64,000 bases of DNA, from contig CM057153.1 in NCBI GenBank assembly GCA_029962745.1, forward strand, positions 35,977,340 to 36,041,339, written 5' to 3'. Of the stretch, positions 23,571 to 35,899 are shown piece by piece; position 1 is the first letter of the stretch; the number at the start of each line of letters is the position of its first letter. The stretch comes from Echinometra lucunter. Its lineage: Eukaryota > Echinodermata > Echinoidea > Camarodonta > Echinometridae. Both the position numbers and the translations under genes were made by a program. The notes under the pieces are model-generated. The model was not told where the DNA came from and searched no databases. It worked only from the letters and a program-made list of their open reading frames with translations.

Positions 23571-23740
23571 TGTTGGTTTCATTGGTAGAGTGTGTGTGCT
23601 TGTCATAGCATAACTTGCTGGTTCAAATCCAGTACAGGGAATGAGCCAAGCCTTTGCTGTCTGTTAACGTGCCCCTCCATGTTCCATGAAGGCTAGGTCA
23701 CAGTGGAGAACACTTTATCCATCAGATAAAACGTCTGACT
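23571..23740 (+). mobile_element. tRNA-derived SINE
   Basis: The head (about 23571-23636) has the RNA polymerase III promoter layout of a tRNA: an A-box-like TTGGTAGAGTG at 23582-23592 and a B-box GGTTCAAATCC at 23620-23630. The stems do not fold as a working tRNA. About 100 bp of unrelated tail follows (GTGCCCCTCC...CAGATAAAACGTC). A Pol III-driven SINE is the best reading; a tRNA pseudogene is the alternative. Confidence 0.6.
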
Positions 23741-23748
23741 TATACTAA

Positions 23749-24107
23749 AACCCTTTTTACACTGACATTTCTTAACCCCGTACTTTCTTTAGTGCGGGAC
23801 TTTCGTTAGTCCCGTACTATCTTTTTTTTTTTTTTTTTGCTTTGCGTTTTACACTTGCTAAATAAGTCCCATACTAAGCGCTTAGCCCGGGCCAAGGAAT
23901 AGCTGGCTGTTCACACTTGCATTTTCTTAATCCCGTACTATTTCCGAAGGCCGGCCAAGGATATCCCACGCTAGCCCACTTTTGCAAAAAGCAGTGTAAA
24001 CAGAAAGTGGGCTAAGGAAAGTCCGGTACTATCGGTGGGGCTAAGGCCTCCCTTAGCCCCACCGATAGTCCGGGACTAAGCAAAATTTTGCCAGTGTAAA
24101 AAGGGTA
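23749..24107. mobile_element. MITE with ACCCTTTTTACACTG ends, about 359 bp
   Basis: ACCCTTTTTACACTG at 23750 and its exact inverse ending at 24106. The interior repeats GTCCCGTACTA-like words in both orientations (five or more). Flanking TAA and TTA are compatible with a 3-bp TWA target as used by PIF/Harbinger elements, but the match is not exact. Confidence 0.65.
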
Positions 24108-24185
24108 TTAGGCTTTGTGTGTAGGAGAGTTACTACCTACAGTGAATGTATGTTAAGAACTGAACATTTTTTGTAAAACCCCTTA

Positions 24186-24622
24186 TACCCCTTTCATGCT
24201 GCTTCCAACGGTGGACCGCAGTTGAATCAACCATTGAAAAAACGGTGGTTCACCAGTGAAAATACTTTTCATACTGGCAAGAATACTCCGATGAATTTGT
24301 GTTTCCTGCTGGCATAGCGCACGACCTGTAGCAGAAGCATATGGCGCACTGACAAGTGAAAAATGTGTTTATGACTGGAAACACAACACAACCTTTGACA
24401 TTCATTTGGCATTTCACCGTGACAACCTTTCACGCCAGACTTTCACCGGTGAACCACCACTAGTTCATTGGTGTTTACCCTCAACGAATAGAGGGTAAAA
24501 TCTGAGCAAATTTAATGTTTTCACCTGCGTTTCATCTGAGTACATGTATCCTTTCACGCTGAGACTTTCACCGGGTGCACCCGCATGCACCTGGTGAAAA
24601 TCTCCCCAGCATGAAAGGGGTA
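24186..24622. mobile_element. MITE with TACCCCTTTCATGCTG ends and TTA target duplication, 437 bp
   Basis: The 16-bp ends are perfectly inverted, with TTA at 24183-24185 and 24623-24625. A 3-bp TTA duplication is the PIF/Harbinger habit. The interior has repeated CACCGGTGAA/TTTCACCG words. No coding capacity. It lies 78 bp from a neighbour of similar design, which suggests one family. Confidence 0.7.
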
Positions 24623-24625
24623 TTA

Positions 24626-25214
24626 ATCATGCCATTAGAACTGATTTATACTGACTGAAACAGACTGAACAAGAAATTACAGTACCAAAAATGGCAAAGA
24701 ATTAATCAGTTTGGTGAAGTGACCAATAGGGGAAACCCCTTTGAAGTGGACAGTGGTACACCTGCACATCTCTTAAGCTAGGAGCACATACATGTATTTG
24801 AGGGTTGTAGCAATTGAGCTCATGTGTTTTTCCACCTAGGTGCAGGTGATGCTTATCATTAAGAATAACAAACTTTGGTATTAGTGAGGAAATGGTATGC
24901 CAAATGTTGCCTTGTTGGGCAAGGTACAATAGAACTACAAGTTGGATACATTTTGTAGTGGTGATATATTGAGTTGAGAATGGGTGTAACTGTAGAAATT
25001 AATTCTTCATTTATGTGGCCCCACAGAGTTCATGAAGCCAACATGAGCACATTTTTCATGTGTTTGATGTTGGTGCACATGAAACTGGTCAGAAGTTATC
25101 AGTATCTTCCCTTTATTGCACAAATCTAATGCTGCCATCTTGTGTTCATACCTATCTGCGTCCCATCAAAGATCCATGAGTCAACTTTATTGGGAAGCCT
25201 TGTTCTTGTCACTT
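24626..25214. other. No feature recognised
   Basis: AT-rich DNA. A loose inverted pair (CCAACATGAGCAC and GTTGGTGCACATGAA) occurs at about 25035-25085. Confidence 0.35.
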
Positions 25215-25224
25215 TTAGCAGTTC

Positions 25225-25460
25225 CTACAGGACTTTCAAATGTGCAAAAGTTGTATGGAAGCACCATGTAAGAATAGTTCTGGAAAGGAATGTTTGTTTA
25301 CTCTTTTGTGCAAGGGTTCTGAAAATAACTCTTTATTTATTTAGATAATTAGCAGTTTTTCAGAACTCTTGCATGAATGATGAAAGATAGTGCAAACATC
25401 CTTGTCATGACAACCCTTATAATATGGCACCGTACCATTTTACACACTGTTGCACCACCA
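25225..25460. repeat. Diverged inverted repeat, arms about 105-115 bp
   Basis: GTGCAAGGGTTCTGAAAA on the left pairs with the inverse of TTTTTCAGAACTCTTGCAT on the right, and pairing continues with mismatches outward (GGAATGTTTG against GGATGTTTGC). The frames 25142-25348 (+) and 25349-25561 (-) give look-alike peptides for this reason. A G run (25504-25526) follows. Confidence 0.55.
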
Positions 25461-25596
25461 AAGCTCATTGTACAAGACTTGAACACATGTAATTTTACAG
25501 TGTGGGGGGGGGGGGGGGGGGGGGGAGTGGAGGTGAGACTCAAAATAAAACCAAACTCCATATCTAATATTTCTTCTATTATAAATAAGACGGTTT

Positions 25597-25684
25597 AATA
25601 TCGTCTGTTTGGAGCCAGAAGGGAGTTAAGTCTGTATAAAATAATATGAGTTAATGCCCTTCTGGCTGTGAACGGACGATATAT
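25597..25684. repeat. Palindrome, arms about 33 bp
   Basis: AATATCGTCTGTTTGGAGCC and CAGAAGGGAGTTAA pair with the inverse of TTAATGCCCTTCTGGCTGTG and AACGGACGATAT. Small MITE or foldback remnant. Confidence 0.55.
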
Positions 25685-26463
25685 TCCCTAGTGACATTCT
25701 ATTCTTCATTAATTTGCAAAACCAACCTTGAAAATAAAGAGAGGAAGAGAGAAAAAAAAAACCCACCAAGACAGTGGAATGATAGAAGGTAGTGTTGGCT
25801 ATTTGCATTTTGCACTGTGCATCATGCAAGAGCCTGCAGTTTCTAATTTTTTATCTGACTGTATTCTAAATTGATATGGTCATGTTTTGCAGTCACTGCT
25901 GCAAATGTTAGCAATGTAACACTCTAGCCATGCTTAAACATGACAGAGTAACTGTCTTCAAATTACAAAATACCCTGGTACTATGAAGAACATTTTACAA
26001 TTACCTGTTAGCATGTCCCAAATGGAAGTGAAAATAAAAATGTTGTTCTATTATTTGCATGCTACAATGGTTCCTGAGCATAATTACCCATCCATGCATT
26101 GTAAAATATGTATAGGCATTAAGCACGCTTATGATTATCCATTGTCATTTATTTTGCTATGGTGGTATTTTTAGATCATTTACCACATCAATCTTGAATG
26201 AGAAATTAAGCTTGAAAATTGGCTTTGTTTCTTCCAGAGTTCATTTTTGGAAAAAAAAAAAAATTCCCAGAGAGTACTTTCAGGTAAATTGTGACTCCTG
26301 TAATATATGTCTTTTGTTTAATAATAATAACACCTTGGATAATACCTAGGATGTAGGCATTTAAAGTTATAAACTTATTTGCCTCTCATTTGTTTTACAT
26401 CTAGTTTTCAAATGTTTGACTTTTTTCTTTTTATGATGTTTAAGCTATTAAACTGAATTATAT

Positions 26464-26743
26464 GCACTATGAACATGACGGACAAAGAAAGCGGACAAAA
26501 TGAACACCCCCCCCCCCCCCCATTCTACCCTTCACAATGGTTCTGGTAGTCAAAAGAACATCCCTTCACTGCTATTATCATGTTTAATCAGTAGTTCCAG
26601 GTGAATATGCATGTTGCAGCTGTTCCACATGTTTTAGATAATAGCAGTGAAGGGATGTTCTTTTGACTACCATTACCATTGTGAAGGGTAGAATGAGAGG
26701 TTGTTTATTTTGTCCACTTTCTTTGTTGGTCATGTTCATAGTG
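26464..26743. mobile_element. 280-bp palindromic element, arms about 105-115 bp
   Basis: TCACTATGAACATGAC, ATTCTACCCTTCACAATGG and AGTCAAAAGAACATCCCTTC occur in inverted order on both arms, with a loop of about 65 bp. The left arm has gained a C run (26506-26521) that the right arm lacks (it has AACCTCTC), so the homopolymer grew after the element formed. Confidence 0.75.
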
Positions 26744-26750
26744 ATGGTTT

Positions 26751-27264
26751 TGCTTCATTCTTTCTGCGTTTAATTTTTTTTTAGATATCATGCGGTGCCT
26801 ATTTCATCTTACATAATTGTCGAGCCATCGAGGTGGAGCGAGACTAATAGCGGTGTCCGTCCGTGCGTCACCTGTCTGTAATGCTTGTGAAACTTAAATA
26901 ACTTTGTGGCCATTTGCCCGTTTTTAACCAGACTTGGATGGTAGATGCTCTATAGGGACCTCAATGTTATTTAGGGGTCAAAGGTCATGTTGGGGCTAAA
27001 ATGAGGTCAAATGTTAAAATTTACCTTCAAGTTTGTATTGGGGTTGGTAATTTTTGAACCATAAGCCCATTTGTAACCTAACTTGGATGGTAGATGTAAT
27101 TTGGGGTCAAAGGTCAAATGAAGTCAAATGTTAGAATTTATCTGCAGGAATGATTGCACATGAATGTGGCAAGACACATTATGGCTGTTGCCTTGCGCTT
27201 CATTCTTTCTGCATTTAATTTTTTTAAAAATATCATTCAGTGCCTATTTCATCTGACATAATTT
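26751..27264. repeat. Dispersed repeat between 66-bp direct repeats, with AGGTCA motifs
   Basis: GCTTCATTCTTTCTGC...TGCCTATTTCATCT is present at 26751-26818 and again at 27197-27264, with mismatches. Between them is a repeat with GTCCGTCCGTGCGTCAC and two related halves containing ACTTGGATGGTAGATG and GGGGTCAAAGGTCA. The word GGGTCAAAGGTCA (26975-26987 and 27104-27116) is a DR1 nuclear-receptor half-site pair. From memory, AGGTCAAAGGTCA-containing repeats are common in marine invertebrates. Confidence 0.6.
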
Positions 27265-28168
27265 TACCGTCAAGATGTGGAATAATTAATATTTCATAAT
27301 TGTATTATAATTTGATGCTCTATTTTGTACAAACTTACATTTAGGAGATGCAAAAGAGATAAATTACAGCTGTATTGAATGAGATGATGAAGAGTCATTT
27401 AACCTTTGTACACATTTCAGCTGTTCTTAGCCGTAGTGTAAACTCCACCTTTATTTGGTTAATAGTAAGGGATGTGAATCATCCGTCTTTCTCTGTATGA
27501 ACTTCTTCATTCAAGCAACCACTAATATTTGCCTTTCCGATTTCTGAGAACACACATGTGCTCTGTTGTAAGAGTGTGTGGTAGGAAGAAGTGAATTCAT
27601 TTGAATCAAGTACTTTGCAGCCTTAAGTACGTTGGGAAAAAATTTCAAGAGGTAGTTTCATGCTAATTTGTAATGATGGTAATTGAATGCTGGGCAATTG
27701 CAAATGAAACTGCTAGTTGAGTCATGGAAAGAGTTTCAATTGGATGTGGGGGGTAGTATTCCATAGACAAAGATGATAGAATGATGTACATTTAATCATG
27801 TATATGTAATGAATTTAAATCTCTAATCGGTAGATTTTAGCGCATCCTCATATGCCCCTATGTATACTAGGATATAGACCCCTCTCCTGCCCCCCCCCCC
27901 TCCCTTCTGGGATCGGTCCAGGGGCAGGCTAATTCCTGTATAGATTGGTAAGAAGAATTGGGGGGGGGGGGGTTAAATTTAGAGCACTCCATGCAAGGAA
28001 TGCTCCAGGAGTCGGGTCCAGTCCTGGGTGCCTCAACTCCAGTATAAACAGTTGAAGAGATTTAGGTCAGTGAAAATTTGGTGACCTTTAGTTAAGTAAA
28101 CCCATTCCTTTGTTAATCACAGTAACTTGATTAATATTATGATATTATATTCATGAACCAGTTATCAC
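27265..28168. other. AT-rich sequence with C and G runs
   Basis: A C run lies at about 27889-27900 and a G run at 27961-27972. No gene or complete element seen. Confidence 0.4.
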
Positions 28169-28335
28169 TTAAAGACATTGGTTAACATTGTTATGATTTT
28201 TAAAAAATCTTGTTTTGTTATATGAAAATGGGATAAACGTTAGGGTTATAGTGTAAAAATACCAGTCTGAAAGTTCGAAGTATAATATCCACAGGAAGTA
28301 TTTTTAAATATCAAAAATGTGAACCAATTTTGATA
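28169..28335. mobile_element. Truncated copy of the 20592-21087 TTAA MITE
   Basis: TTAAAGACATTGGTTAAC and the following 160 bp match the inverse of 20920-21087 (for example GGGATAAACGTTAGGGTTAT and AATATCCACAGGAAGTATTT). Similarity stops near GAACCAATTTTG, so the other end is missing or replaced. Confidence 0.75.
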
Positions 28336-30798
28336 CCCCTTTTCACTGTACGCGTGTACATTGCCTGTCCTTGAAAAACAACCCTTTCTACGCATTTTTG
28401 TGGACAGGAATGGTGTCCTCCACCTTGTAATAACAGTGTGCAGTGCGCCGCCCCCCCCCCCCCCCCCCCCCCAGTGCCCTAAATTTAGGCTACAGTTAAA
28501 TGGGGTATAATATTTCAAGAGAAAATGAAAGAGACAAAGAAAAAGATAAAATGCAACTGTGACATTAGTTGAGAAGTTCTGGCAGACAAGTATTGTGTTA
28601 CACACAAGTTATGCACTTAGTGTACATGTACAAGTAACAGCAATAATAGAGGCCTACTTGTGTCACTAGAGACTTTCCACTTGAAATATTCACACTAATT
28701 ATTTGTCATCATAGTAACATTATGTCACCTTTTATGCTGCCAGAATTGATATACCAAACTGACATTAGGCCCAGCAGAAAATTACATTTACTTGAGTGAA
28801 GTGTAAAAATAATTACAAGAAAGCTGTTTGTTGTTTTGTTGTCAAGTTATATTTGTGAATTTCCCAGACTGTTTTTTTTTATTTTTTTATTTCACCGGAA
28901 CTCATTTTCAGTTTACCAGAGCTATTAGATTTTCACTGCTAAGTTGCACTCTTCTTTTTGGTATTTCTTTTACTGCTCAAATTACCAACACATTTCATTT
29001 AATAAAGTAGTGTTCAATCCTGAACAATGTTATTTCCTGTCCTAATTGAAACTAAACATTATCATAAAAGCATTAAAATCCTCTCATTCTTCCTGAGTTT
29101 GAAAAAGAGTGAAGCAGTCAACAGGTCACAGTGACATTATATAGGAAACACTTGTATGGAAACAAGTCAAACTCTCTTCTATGTAGGCACAATAATCATG
29201 TATTTAACCCTACAATAACATGGCTCCCAGCTCTAGGCCCCATCTTCCCCGTCCCAAAGCGACACAGATTCTTTTCCTCTCCATTTCTCTATCAATACAT
29301 TTCAACCCGACATTATTTTTTCCCCTCTCTCTTTCTCTTCTTCGTCTTCTTCCCCCATCATCCCCACTCATCATGCAGACTTCATTCCACAAAGATGAGA
29401 TTTCAAGGCTATTTTTTTTTCTCTCGAAAATGTCAGAGTGCGGATAAATGTCCGTTAGAGAAACTCAAAACCCTGTCCTTCCTATCCAGATCATGTGGCA
29501 TGAATTGATTGTCCTGCAGACAGTATTGTCAGAAGTTTAAGCCTTCAAAATTACATTAGTTTTCCACTCTACCCCCTCTTTTTCTTCACTATGGCCTGAA
29601 ATACATGTACATGTAACCCCATACAAGAAGGCTAGATTGTGTAAGCTGACATGTAAACGTTGTATTAAGCCAAATATTCAGATGCCCAAACTGTATTCTT
29701 TTCTGGTGATTAGAATACATGTGTTTAAAATTTTTTGACACTTTTTCCACTGATAGGCTGTTAAATCAATGTCCCTTGTGATTCAATGCTGTCTACAATA
29801 AGAAGAATGATGCTAATACGCACTGGAAAGTTATACCCGACTGAGTTCGTTTGAACCGTAGAGCAATTTCACCAAGGGGCTGGTGAAGCGAGACTATTCG
29901 ATTGACGTCACTAACATTATACATTCTGTGACGTAAATGTGAGCAATTAGGAGTGGAGAATTTCCCCTGGTGTAGTGCTCTAGTATCCGAGTTTGCTGCC
30001 AAATACTGAAGGATATCCAGCCTTAAAGCTATAAATCAAGCAATTGGGAGTTATTCTTTGTAATCGAAGAAAGACCCTAAAGATCGTTGACAAGGGGATA
30101 AGGTGTTTTCCTCTTTTCTCAGTGTGTATGTAGTCTGTTCTATTCGCAGAGCAGTACATGATAAGAATTGATCATGAGCTGTTTGACCTTTTGACTCAGC
30201 TGACTTTTTTCACATTTGACATATTCATATTTTTAGTTTGTAGTCATAGAGGCGTACATGTCGATGTATCTCTTAGGCTGTCTGTGTATTTCTCTGTGAA
30301 GTTCACAGAGTCTCTGTATGTCTTCCACTGTGTATTTAAAACAAAAACCACTCATGCTATCAAAGGAAATAATTTCAGGACTTTTTCCTGCATTTACTTG
30401 AGATTTATACTTTTATTTGTGAACAATATTAAGAGATTTTTCTCTGGAGTTCAAAAAAGAAGAAAAAAAAACTTTTTGTAGGATATCATTTATCTCAGAC
30501 CAATCCACTTCATCCCTAGCCCTTCTTCTTTTACAAAAAAAAAACAAACAAAAAAAAAACATTTAAAAGATATCACGTTTTATGTGTTCGATCCTGTGTC
30601 ATTGAATATTAGCCATTTACAGCTCGAGAAGAAACCAATTTCCTGTATTTTAGTAACCTTGGTACATTTTCATGGAAATCATTCACAAATACATGTATAT
30701 ATGGATTGTGCCGTTGTGTTCATGTATCATGTCATTAAAGCTGCCCTCCAATTTTTAACTTTGTAAATCATCAGCATGTTCATATTGTTGATCATATA
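28336..30798. other. AT-rich sequence, no gene recognised
   Basis: Contains a C run of about 24 (28448-28472), a CT-rich stretch (29260-29360), a CRE octamer TGACGTCA at 29903-29910 with a nearby GTGACGTAAA, and an A-rich simple block (30533-30561). Frames up to 125 codons come from low-complexity DNA. Confidence 0.4.
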
Positions 30799-31014
30799 TG
30801 CAGGGGGGCAGGGGGCAATTGCCCTCCAGAAACTTTCAAACCATACTTTATAGAAATTTTCAAAAAATTCTACCGAAAGTTTGCACTAGCTTATTCAATT
30901 TCAATTGAAAAAGCATGAACTGCTTGGTCACTTAGCTCCCTTGCTTGTAGGCTCCTTTGAACATGTATATTCTTGTCCCCCCCCCCTGGAAAAATTCCTG
31001 CGTACGGCCTTGCA
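30799..31014. mobile_element. About 216-bp element with G-rich ends
   Basis: TGCAGGGGGGCAGGGGGCAA on the left; CCCCCCCCTGG...GTACGGCCTTGCA on the right, partly inverse. An inner CAATTTCAATTG palindrome. Boundaries are approximate and the ends have diverged. Confidence 0.4.
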
Positions 31015-31169
31015 GTCATGTGTGATTGCAAAAATAATCAATTGACCAATTCCATTCTCTGTAAATGTTCATTTTGTGCAAGTCAGTTGAAAGCATTTAA
31101 TTAGTATAGAGAATGAATGTCTGTTGTCTAGTAATTATTCCAGGTGTCATACTGACTGATGCTATCATC

Positions 31170-31566
31170 AGGTGCGTTTTCATCAGCTCACGCATTGAAG
31201 AATAGCCTGCTATTTCTTATCCTGTGAATTAGCTCGATTAGGGGATCACAAGCTTATTCAAGGATGAAGACGGGATTAGCCAGCTATTTTGCTTGGAATG
31301 TAAGCCTCCCAAATATTGGACATATTTGCAGAATGGCCCTCTGATTCGCAAAATAGTGGGCTATTTTCCACACGTATTCTTCAGCTTGAGCTTCACAAGC
31401 TGGCTTATCGATGATGCCAACATTGCGCTATAGCTTGATCTAGATTACAATGTATGGATCTCGAGCTGATGTGGATGTGATTGCACTCCTCAGCCGAGTT
31501 TGGGCTAATACCTGAGATCCCAAAATAGCAGGCTATTCTTCAAATCGAGCTGATGAAACCCCACCT
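31170..31566. mobile_element. 397-bp MITE with AGGTGCGTTTTCATCAGCTC ends
   Basis: AGGTGCGTTTTCATCAGCTC and TGAAGAATAGCCTGCTATTT on the left pair with the inverse right end (AGGTGGGGTTTCATCAGCTC) over about 45 bp. The interior has further mirrored AAAATAG..GGCTATTTT and AAGCTTGAGC/GCTTGTGA-type words. Confidence 0.75.
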
Positions 31567-34094
31567 ATTTAAGCTGACATAGTTATGTGGATGTTGATGT
31601 ACATGTAGTGAGCTGTCTTCCAAATGCACCTTCTTCTATTTCATCAATAACGTTGGTTAAAGACAGGTCCCATTTGATGGATCATGATTACTGTACATTC
31701 TTTAACCCTCCTGAAGTTTAACATGGAAAGATAATAAAGGTCTTAATATCTCAATGATTTTAATGCAGTAAGCCCTTCTACATGTACACCTGTATCTGAA
31801 TTTTTGTACACGTTTACACTATTATTGTTTGCTATGATAGAGATGAAGAAACAAATTGCCATAATGTTGTGTTCCAAAATATTTTCTCTTGAATATGCAA
31901 GTATTAATTCCTTTTAATTCCTTGTGCAGTGATACTAATTTTAAAACAAGAAATGTCCAGAGAAAGAAGGCAAAAGTTTTTTGCAAGCACAGTAGTTACG
32001 AAGATGATACTTTTTATATTTGATTCACGACACTCATAAATGCCAACCCTCATTAATTAGAATTCAGGACTAGGTTAAGGCTTTCTCTCATGCCAGGTGT
32101 GAGTATCATATCTATTCTTGGGAAGAGGAATCAAGTTTTATATAACATATCCTGAGCAGTTCTACGAAATCAATATCTGGTGGCTTTATATCTAGCATGT
32201 GACGTAAGTGCCGTCCGGCTATGGAGGTAACCAGAGGAGGGTGTTTATCCATGCTTCTTCTTTTTTTTTTTTTCTTCCTTTTTGCATTGATAGAAGTTGA
32301 ATGTATATCATGCCCACATCTGACTACCGATTCTAATTTATGCCCTTGCAAGTACAATGTCTGTATGGGTTGCCATGAGACCGTTTCCTCCACAACTGGA
32401 AAACTTTTCCTGGTTTGAAAGTTTTTATATACTTGCGATATCAAAGTGAAATGGGTCATTGGTTGCTAAGGTCATGTAGTGGTATATTTAGGGCTGTGGT
32501 TTAATGCTGGATTTTGCTGTGTTATAGATTTAGAATCCCAAGTGGATTTTTCTGGAAGGATATATACAGTACAGTGTATACATGTACATGTATAGATACT
32601 TGGAGATGAATTTATTGATTTCAGTGTATGACTTGGCTTTACACAATTAGCCAGAAAAGCACAACCTTTTTTAATGTGCATGGTTTGAAATAGGCAGCCA
32701 ATATGAGAAAAATCCAGTGCTTTTTAGAGTGCCGATATAATCATGTTAAATGTAGCTTGTATGGTTCTACTCTTAACTTTTTCCTTTTTGGAGGATTTAA
32801 AGTTCAACTATATGCCATTGCAGGGTACAACACACTGGGGGGGGGGGGGAGATGGTTTCAGGAACATAATAATGGGTATCTGTGCATACCAGCCCTGTTA
32901 TATTTTAACAGTTTAATGGCATTGTATAGCGGGGGGGGGGGGGGGGGGGGGGGCATATGTACCAGAATCCTGTTTTTGCCATCCAAGCCTTGGTTTACAA
33001 TTGCAACATATTAATTTTTCTACAGGAGTTTGTAGAACCCATTTAAAAAATTTGCTGTGAGGAAGTTTTATGGTTTAGGAGCCTTTTCAGTTAGTTTAGA
33101 TTTTAGCTTTGTTTTCAATTAATTTAACCACCTCTGATTTTCACTGATAAGTTCAGTGTATGTATAAGAGCTAATCTTTGATCATGCTTGTAGTTTCGTT
33201 GTCACAAAAAGATGGAAACACACCCGATTTTAAAAAAAATTAAAAATAAAACCTCGAAAGTGTTCAGCTAGTCAGAGTCTGAATGACTGCATGAGTGTAC
33301 CATGATGTAATTTGCTAAAACATGTCAGTCAAGGATGATGTATATTATAGGCAGTTACACAATTTCACTTTAGTTGATTAGTTTGTGGATCTCATCAATT
33401 TTGACCTTGAGACTGAATTCATGAAAATAATATTCTCTTATGCCAATGAAGGCAAGGAAAAATTGATGTACAGCATCATATATTCACTTTTTCTTTTTTT
33501 ACCCAATGTTTAAAGTAGTGCTTGACATAACCTTGATGTAAGATGATGATTGAGGGAGGAGCAAGAGTTTGCATCCTTTGAAAATGAATTTATCATGCAA
33601 AATACGTATATACAAATTTCCCATGAAATATTCTTTTGCAGGTACATGTAAAAGTGAACATGATTACATGTATGATGTAAGTCTCATATGGGAAACTGGA
33701 ATTGCCACACACTCACAAAAACATGTTAATAGAGTTCAAAGACCCCACTTTATAAAATCAACCAAACAAATAAAAAAAATCATCCCCAGCTGTACACTGT
33801 TTGTGGATAGTCATAGTTTTACATTTTTATATTCCATTTATCGTATAGATGATATATGAAAGATAGGTTTATCCGGGCTCCACATTTGCCTTTTTAGTAG
33901 GAGATCCAGATTGTAATTTCAGGCTTAGTATGCATTTAGACCTGTGTTAAAATTGTTAAGCTTGAGGGGGGGGGGGGGGGTCTGGACCTAAATTTTTTGT
34001 GTCCTCGTATGCAGGCACTTGTTAGTGTCTGTATCTAGTATGGAGCCTATAATGATTATTCATTGAAAGTCTTAGAGTGAATAAGTAGTGCTTA
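31567..34094. other. AT-rich sequence with G runs and a doubtful small frame at 32221-32418
   Basis: G runs at about 32837-32848, 32931-32953 and 33966-33980. The plus-strand frame at 32221-32418 (65 codons, true ATG) predicts a hydrophobic N-terminal segment followed by several cysteines, like a small secreted peptide. The hydrophobic core is largely a T-run (FFFFF), so chance is more likely. Confidence 0.3.
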
Positions 34095-34112
34095 TTCTCT
34101 CTCTCTCTCTCT

Positions 34113-34149
<37 letters not shown>
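34095..34149. repeat. (CT)n followed by a T run
   Basis: About ten CT units run straight into about 35 T. Confidence 0.9.
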
Positions 34150-34152
<3 letters not shown>

Positions 34153-34386
34153 AAGTGTATTTTATGCAAGAGAACTTCTTGAAATTTTGTATGGATTTTA
34201 TCTGCCATTGTTCTGGCAACATTGTGCTGCTGACTTTATTTCATCAAAGATGTAACAGGCTTTCCTTTGTGATAGGGTTTGAGATCAGATTTCTGTTAGG
34301 CCAGGTAAAATTTATTTTTATACCTTTTTCATACTGCCATTTACACGACCGAGCTGCAGTTCCAAGCGTAACTGGTGCATCTATTG

Positions 34387-34446
34387 TGACGTCATATTGG
34401 ATACATACACCAGTTATGGTTAACATTATGACGTCAGTTACGTCAC
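34387..34446. promoter_or_regulatory. Cluster of CRE-like sites
   Basis: Two full TGACGTCA octamers (34387-34394, 34429-34436) and a TTACGTCAC half-match (34438-34446) lie within 60 bp. AACTGGTG and CACCAGTT flank the first as an inverted pair. Known biology: CREB/ATF bZIP factors bind TGACGTCA. No gene start is visible nearby, so function is unknown. Confidence 0.3.
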
Positions 34447-34449
34447 AGT

Positions 34450-35899
34450 CTATAACAGAGGAATCCGATAATATCACCCGAATTTAGACTGGCCTAAATC
34501 ATTACGTTGAAAAATTACCTTTTAAGTGTCATCATCAATAAAATTCAAAATGAAATATCAGGTTGTATTTTTTAAAACCTAACTAAGCCATTAAACCTGG
34601 ACTTTGCCATTTCATCACAATACTATTTTTCTTTTTTTTTCTTTTTTTTTTTGTATTTGGTAGGGTATATTGTTATCATGACTTTTCATATGTTTTTGCT
34701 TCATGGACATGAATGTATTTTGTGAATGGTTTTAGGTATCAAAACTCATTTTCATTATTTAAAGAGAATTCTATTAGGAAACGTGCACATGTACATGAGA
34801 TACAAAGGGAATAACTCATCATTTGCTAAGATCCTTCTTTCTCAGAACTTCAGAAGTTCATTAAACCTCTGTGAATCCCACCGTTTGTGTTTTGAAACCA
34901 CATCCATCATTCATATTATTAATAATGATAGTGGCTTTTATTCAAGATTTGTGTAATGAATACAATGTCATGTGAGTGATTATTCTAATTGTAAGTGTGG
35001 TAGGGAATAATTGTTGGAATCCGCTAGAGAAAGAAAGTCAAACTATGGAAGAAAACGGCTGTAGAGAGGTTAATCAGACTTGGTAGAGCAGGAAGTCGGC
35101 GAACACATGCCACCCACATATCACTAGCAGCTGTGAGAGAGAGAGAAAGAGAGCACACCACAGAGAAAAATAAGACCTGCTGTATTTATGATATCCACTT
35201 TTGAACCTGACACTCTGTTCCCACTTCCTACCCCCCCCCCCACACACACACACAAAAAAGAAGAACAAACTTGGTAAGGGTCATCTAAGGTCACCGCCAG
35301 AGTAACTTACAGATACACACAAATACACACACACACACACACACCTTCATCTGTGCAAAAAGCATGGGTAGAGTATAGTTAGCCGAAACAATAGTATTTG
35401 GAATAGTTGACACATACAAGCCCGGGTCCCCATTGCTTGGAAAAACATGGGTATGCTCTCTGGCTGGCTTAGTCTCCTGGTTTCGTTGGAAGTGACCTCG
35501 GGGACGTATTGATCCGTTTCGCAGGAAGCCAACCCGCCATTTGTCTGAATAACACCAACTTTGGGTGCCGCACTGCTGGAATTTTTCCCAGTGGGTACTG
35601 CGGTTATAATCTTTTAGATATTGATGTGTAATGTGATATTAATTGTTTATAGGTCTACACTTTCAACTATCATACTTCAACAGTGTAATAAAGACACATA
35701 TTGTACCATCTTAGTATAATTTTTACAACTAGATGGAAATGTAGGCCAGTATTATAGAATTGGGTTTCTTTTTTAATCTGTCTGGGAGATGAGTTTGTTT
35801 ACATAACTGTAAAAGTATCAAGGTAACCACTTCTTCTTTTTATCAGTCAAAGCAAAGCAAACTTTGAGCCTTTGTGAGTTCTTCTTCCCCCACCCCCCT
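34450..35899. other. AT-rich sequence, microsatellites, one slightly GC-richer patch
   Basis: (GA)n lies at about 35132-35152, a C run plus (AC)n at 35230-35253 and (AC)n at 35326-35343. The patch at 35400-35620 includes AAATGGCGGG on the minus strand (about 35536-35545), a YY1-like motif with an ATG, but the frame ends after about 23 codons. No gene is called. Confidence 0.35.

Noticed and set aside
32221..32418. Small secreted cysteine-rich peptide candidate
   Set aside because: The signal-peptide-like core is mostly a T run coding for Phe, and there are no splice, promoter or conservation data to support it.
35347..35545. Minus-strand gene start with YY1-like AAATGGCGGG
   Set aside because: The ATG frame ends after about 23 codons, and the longer 61-codon frame there lacks an ATG start.
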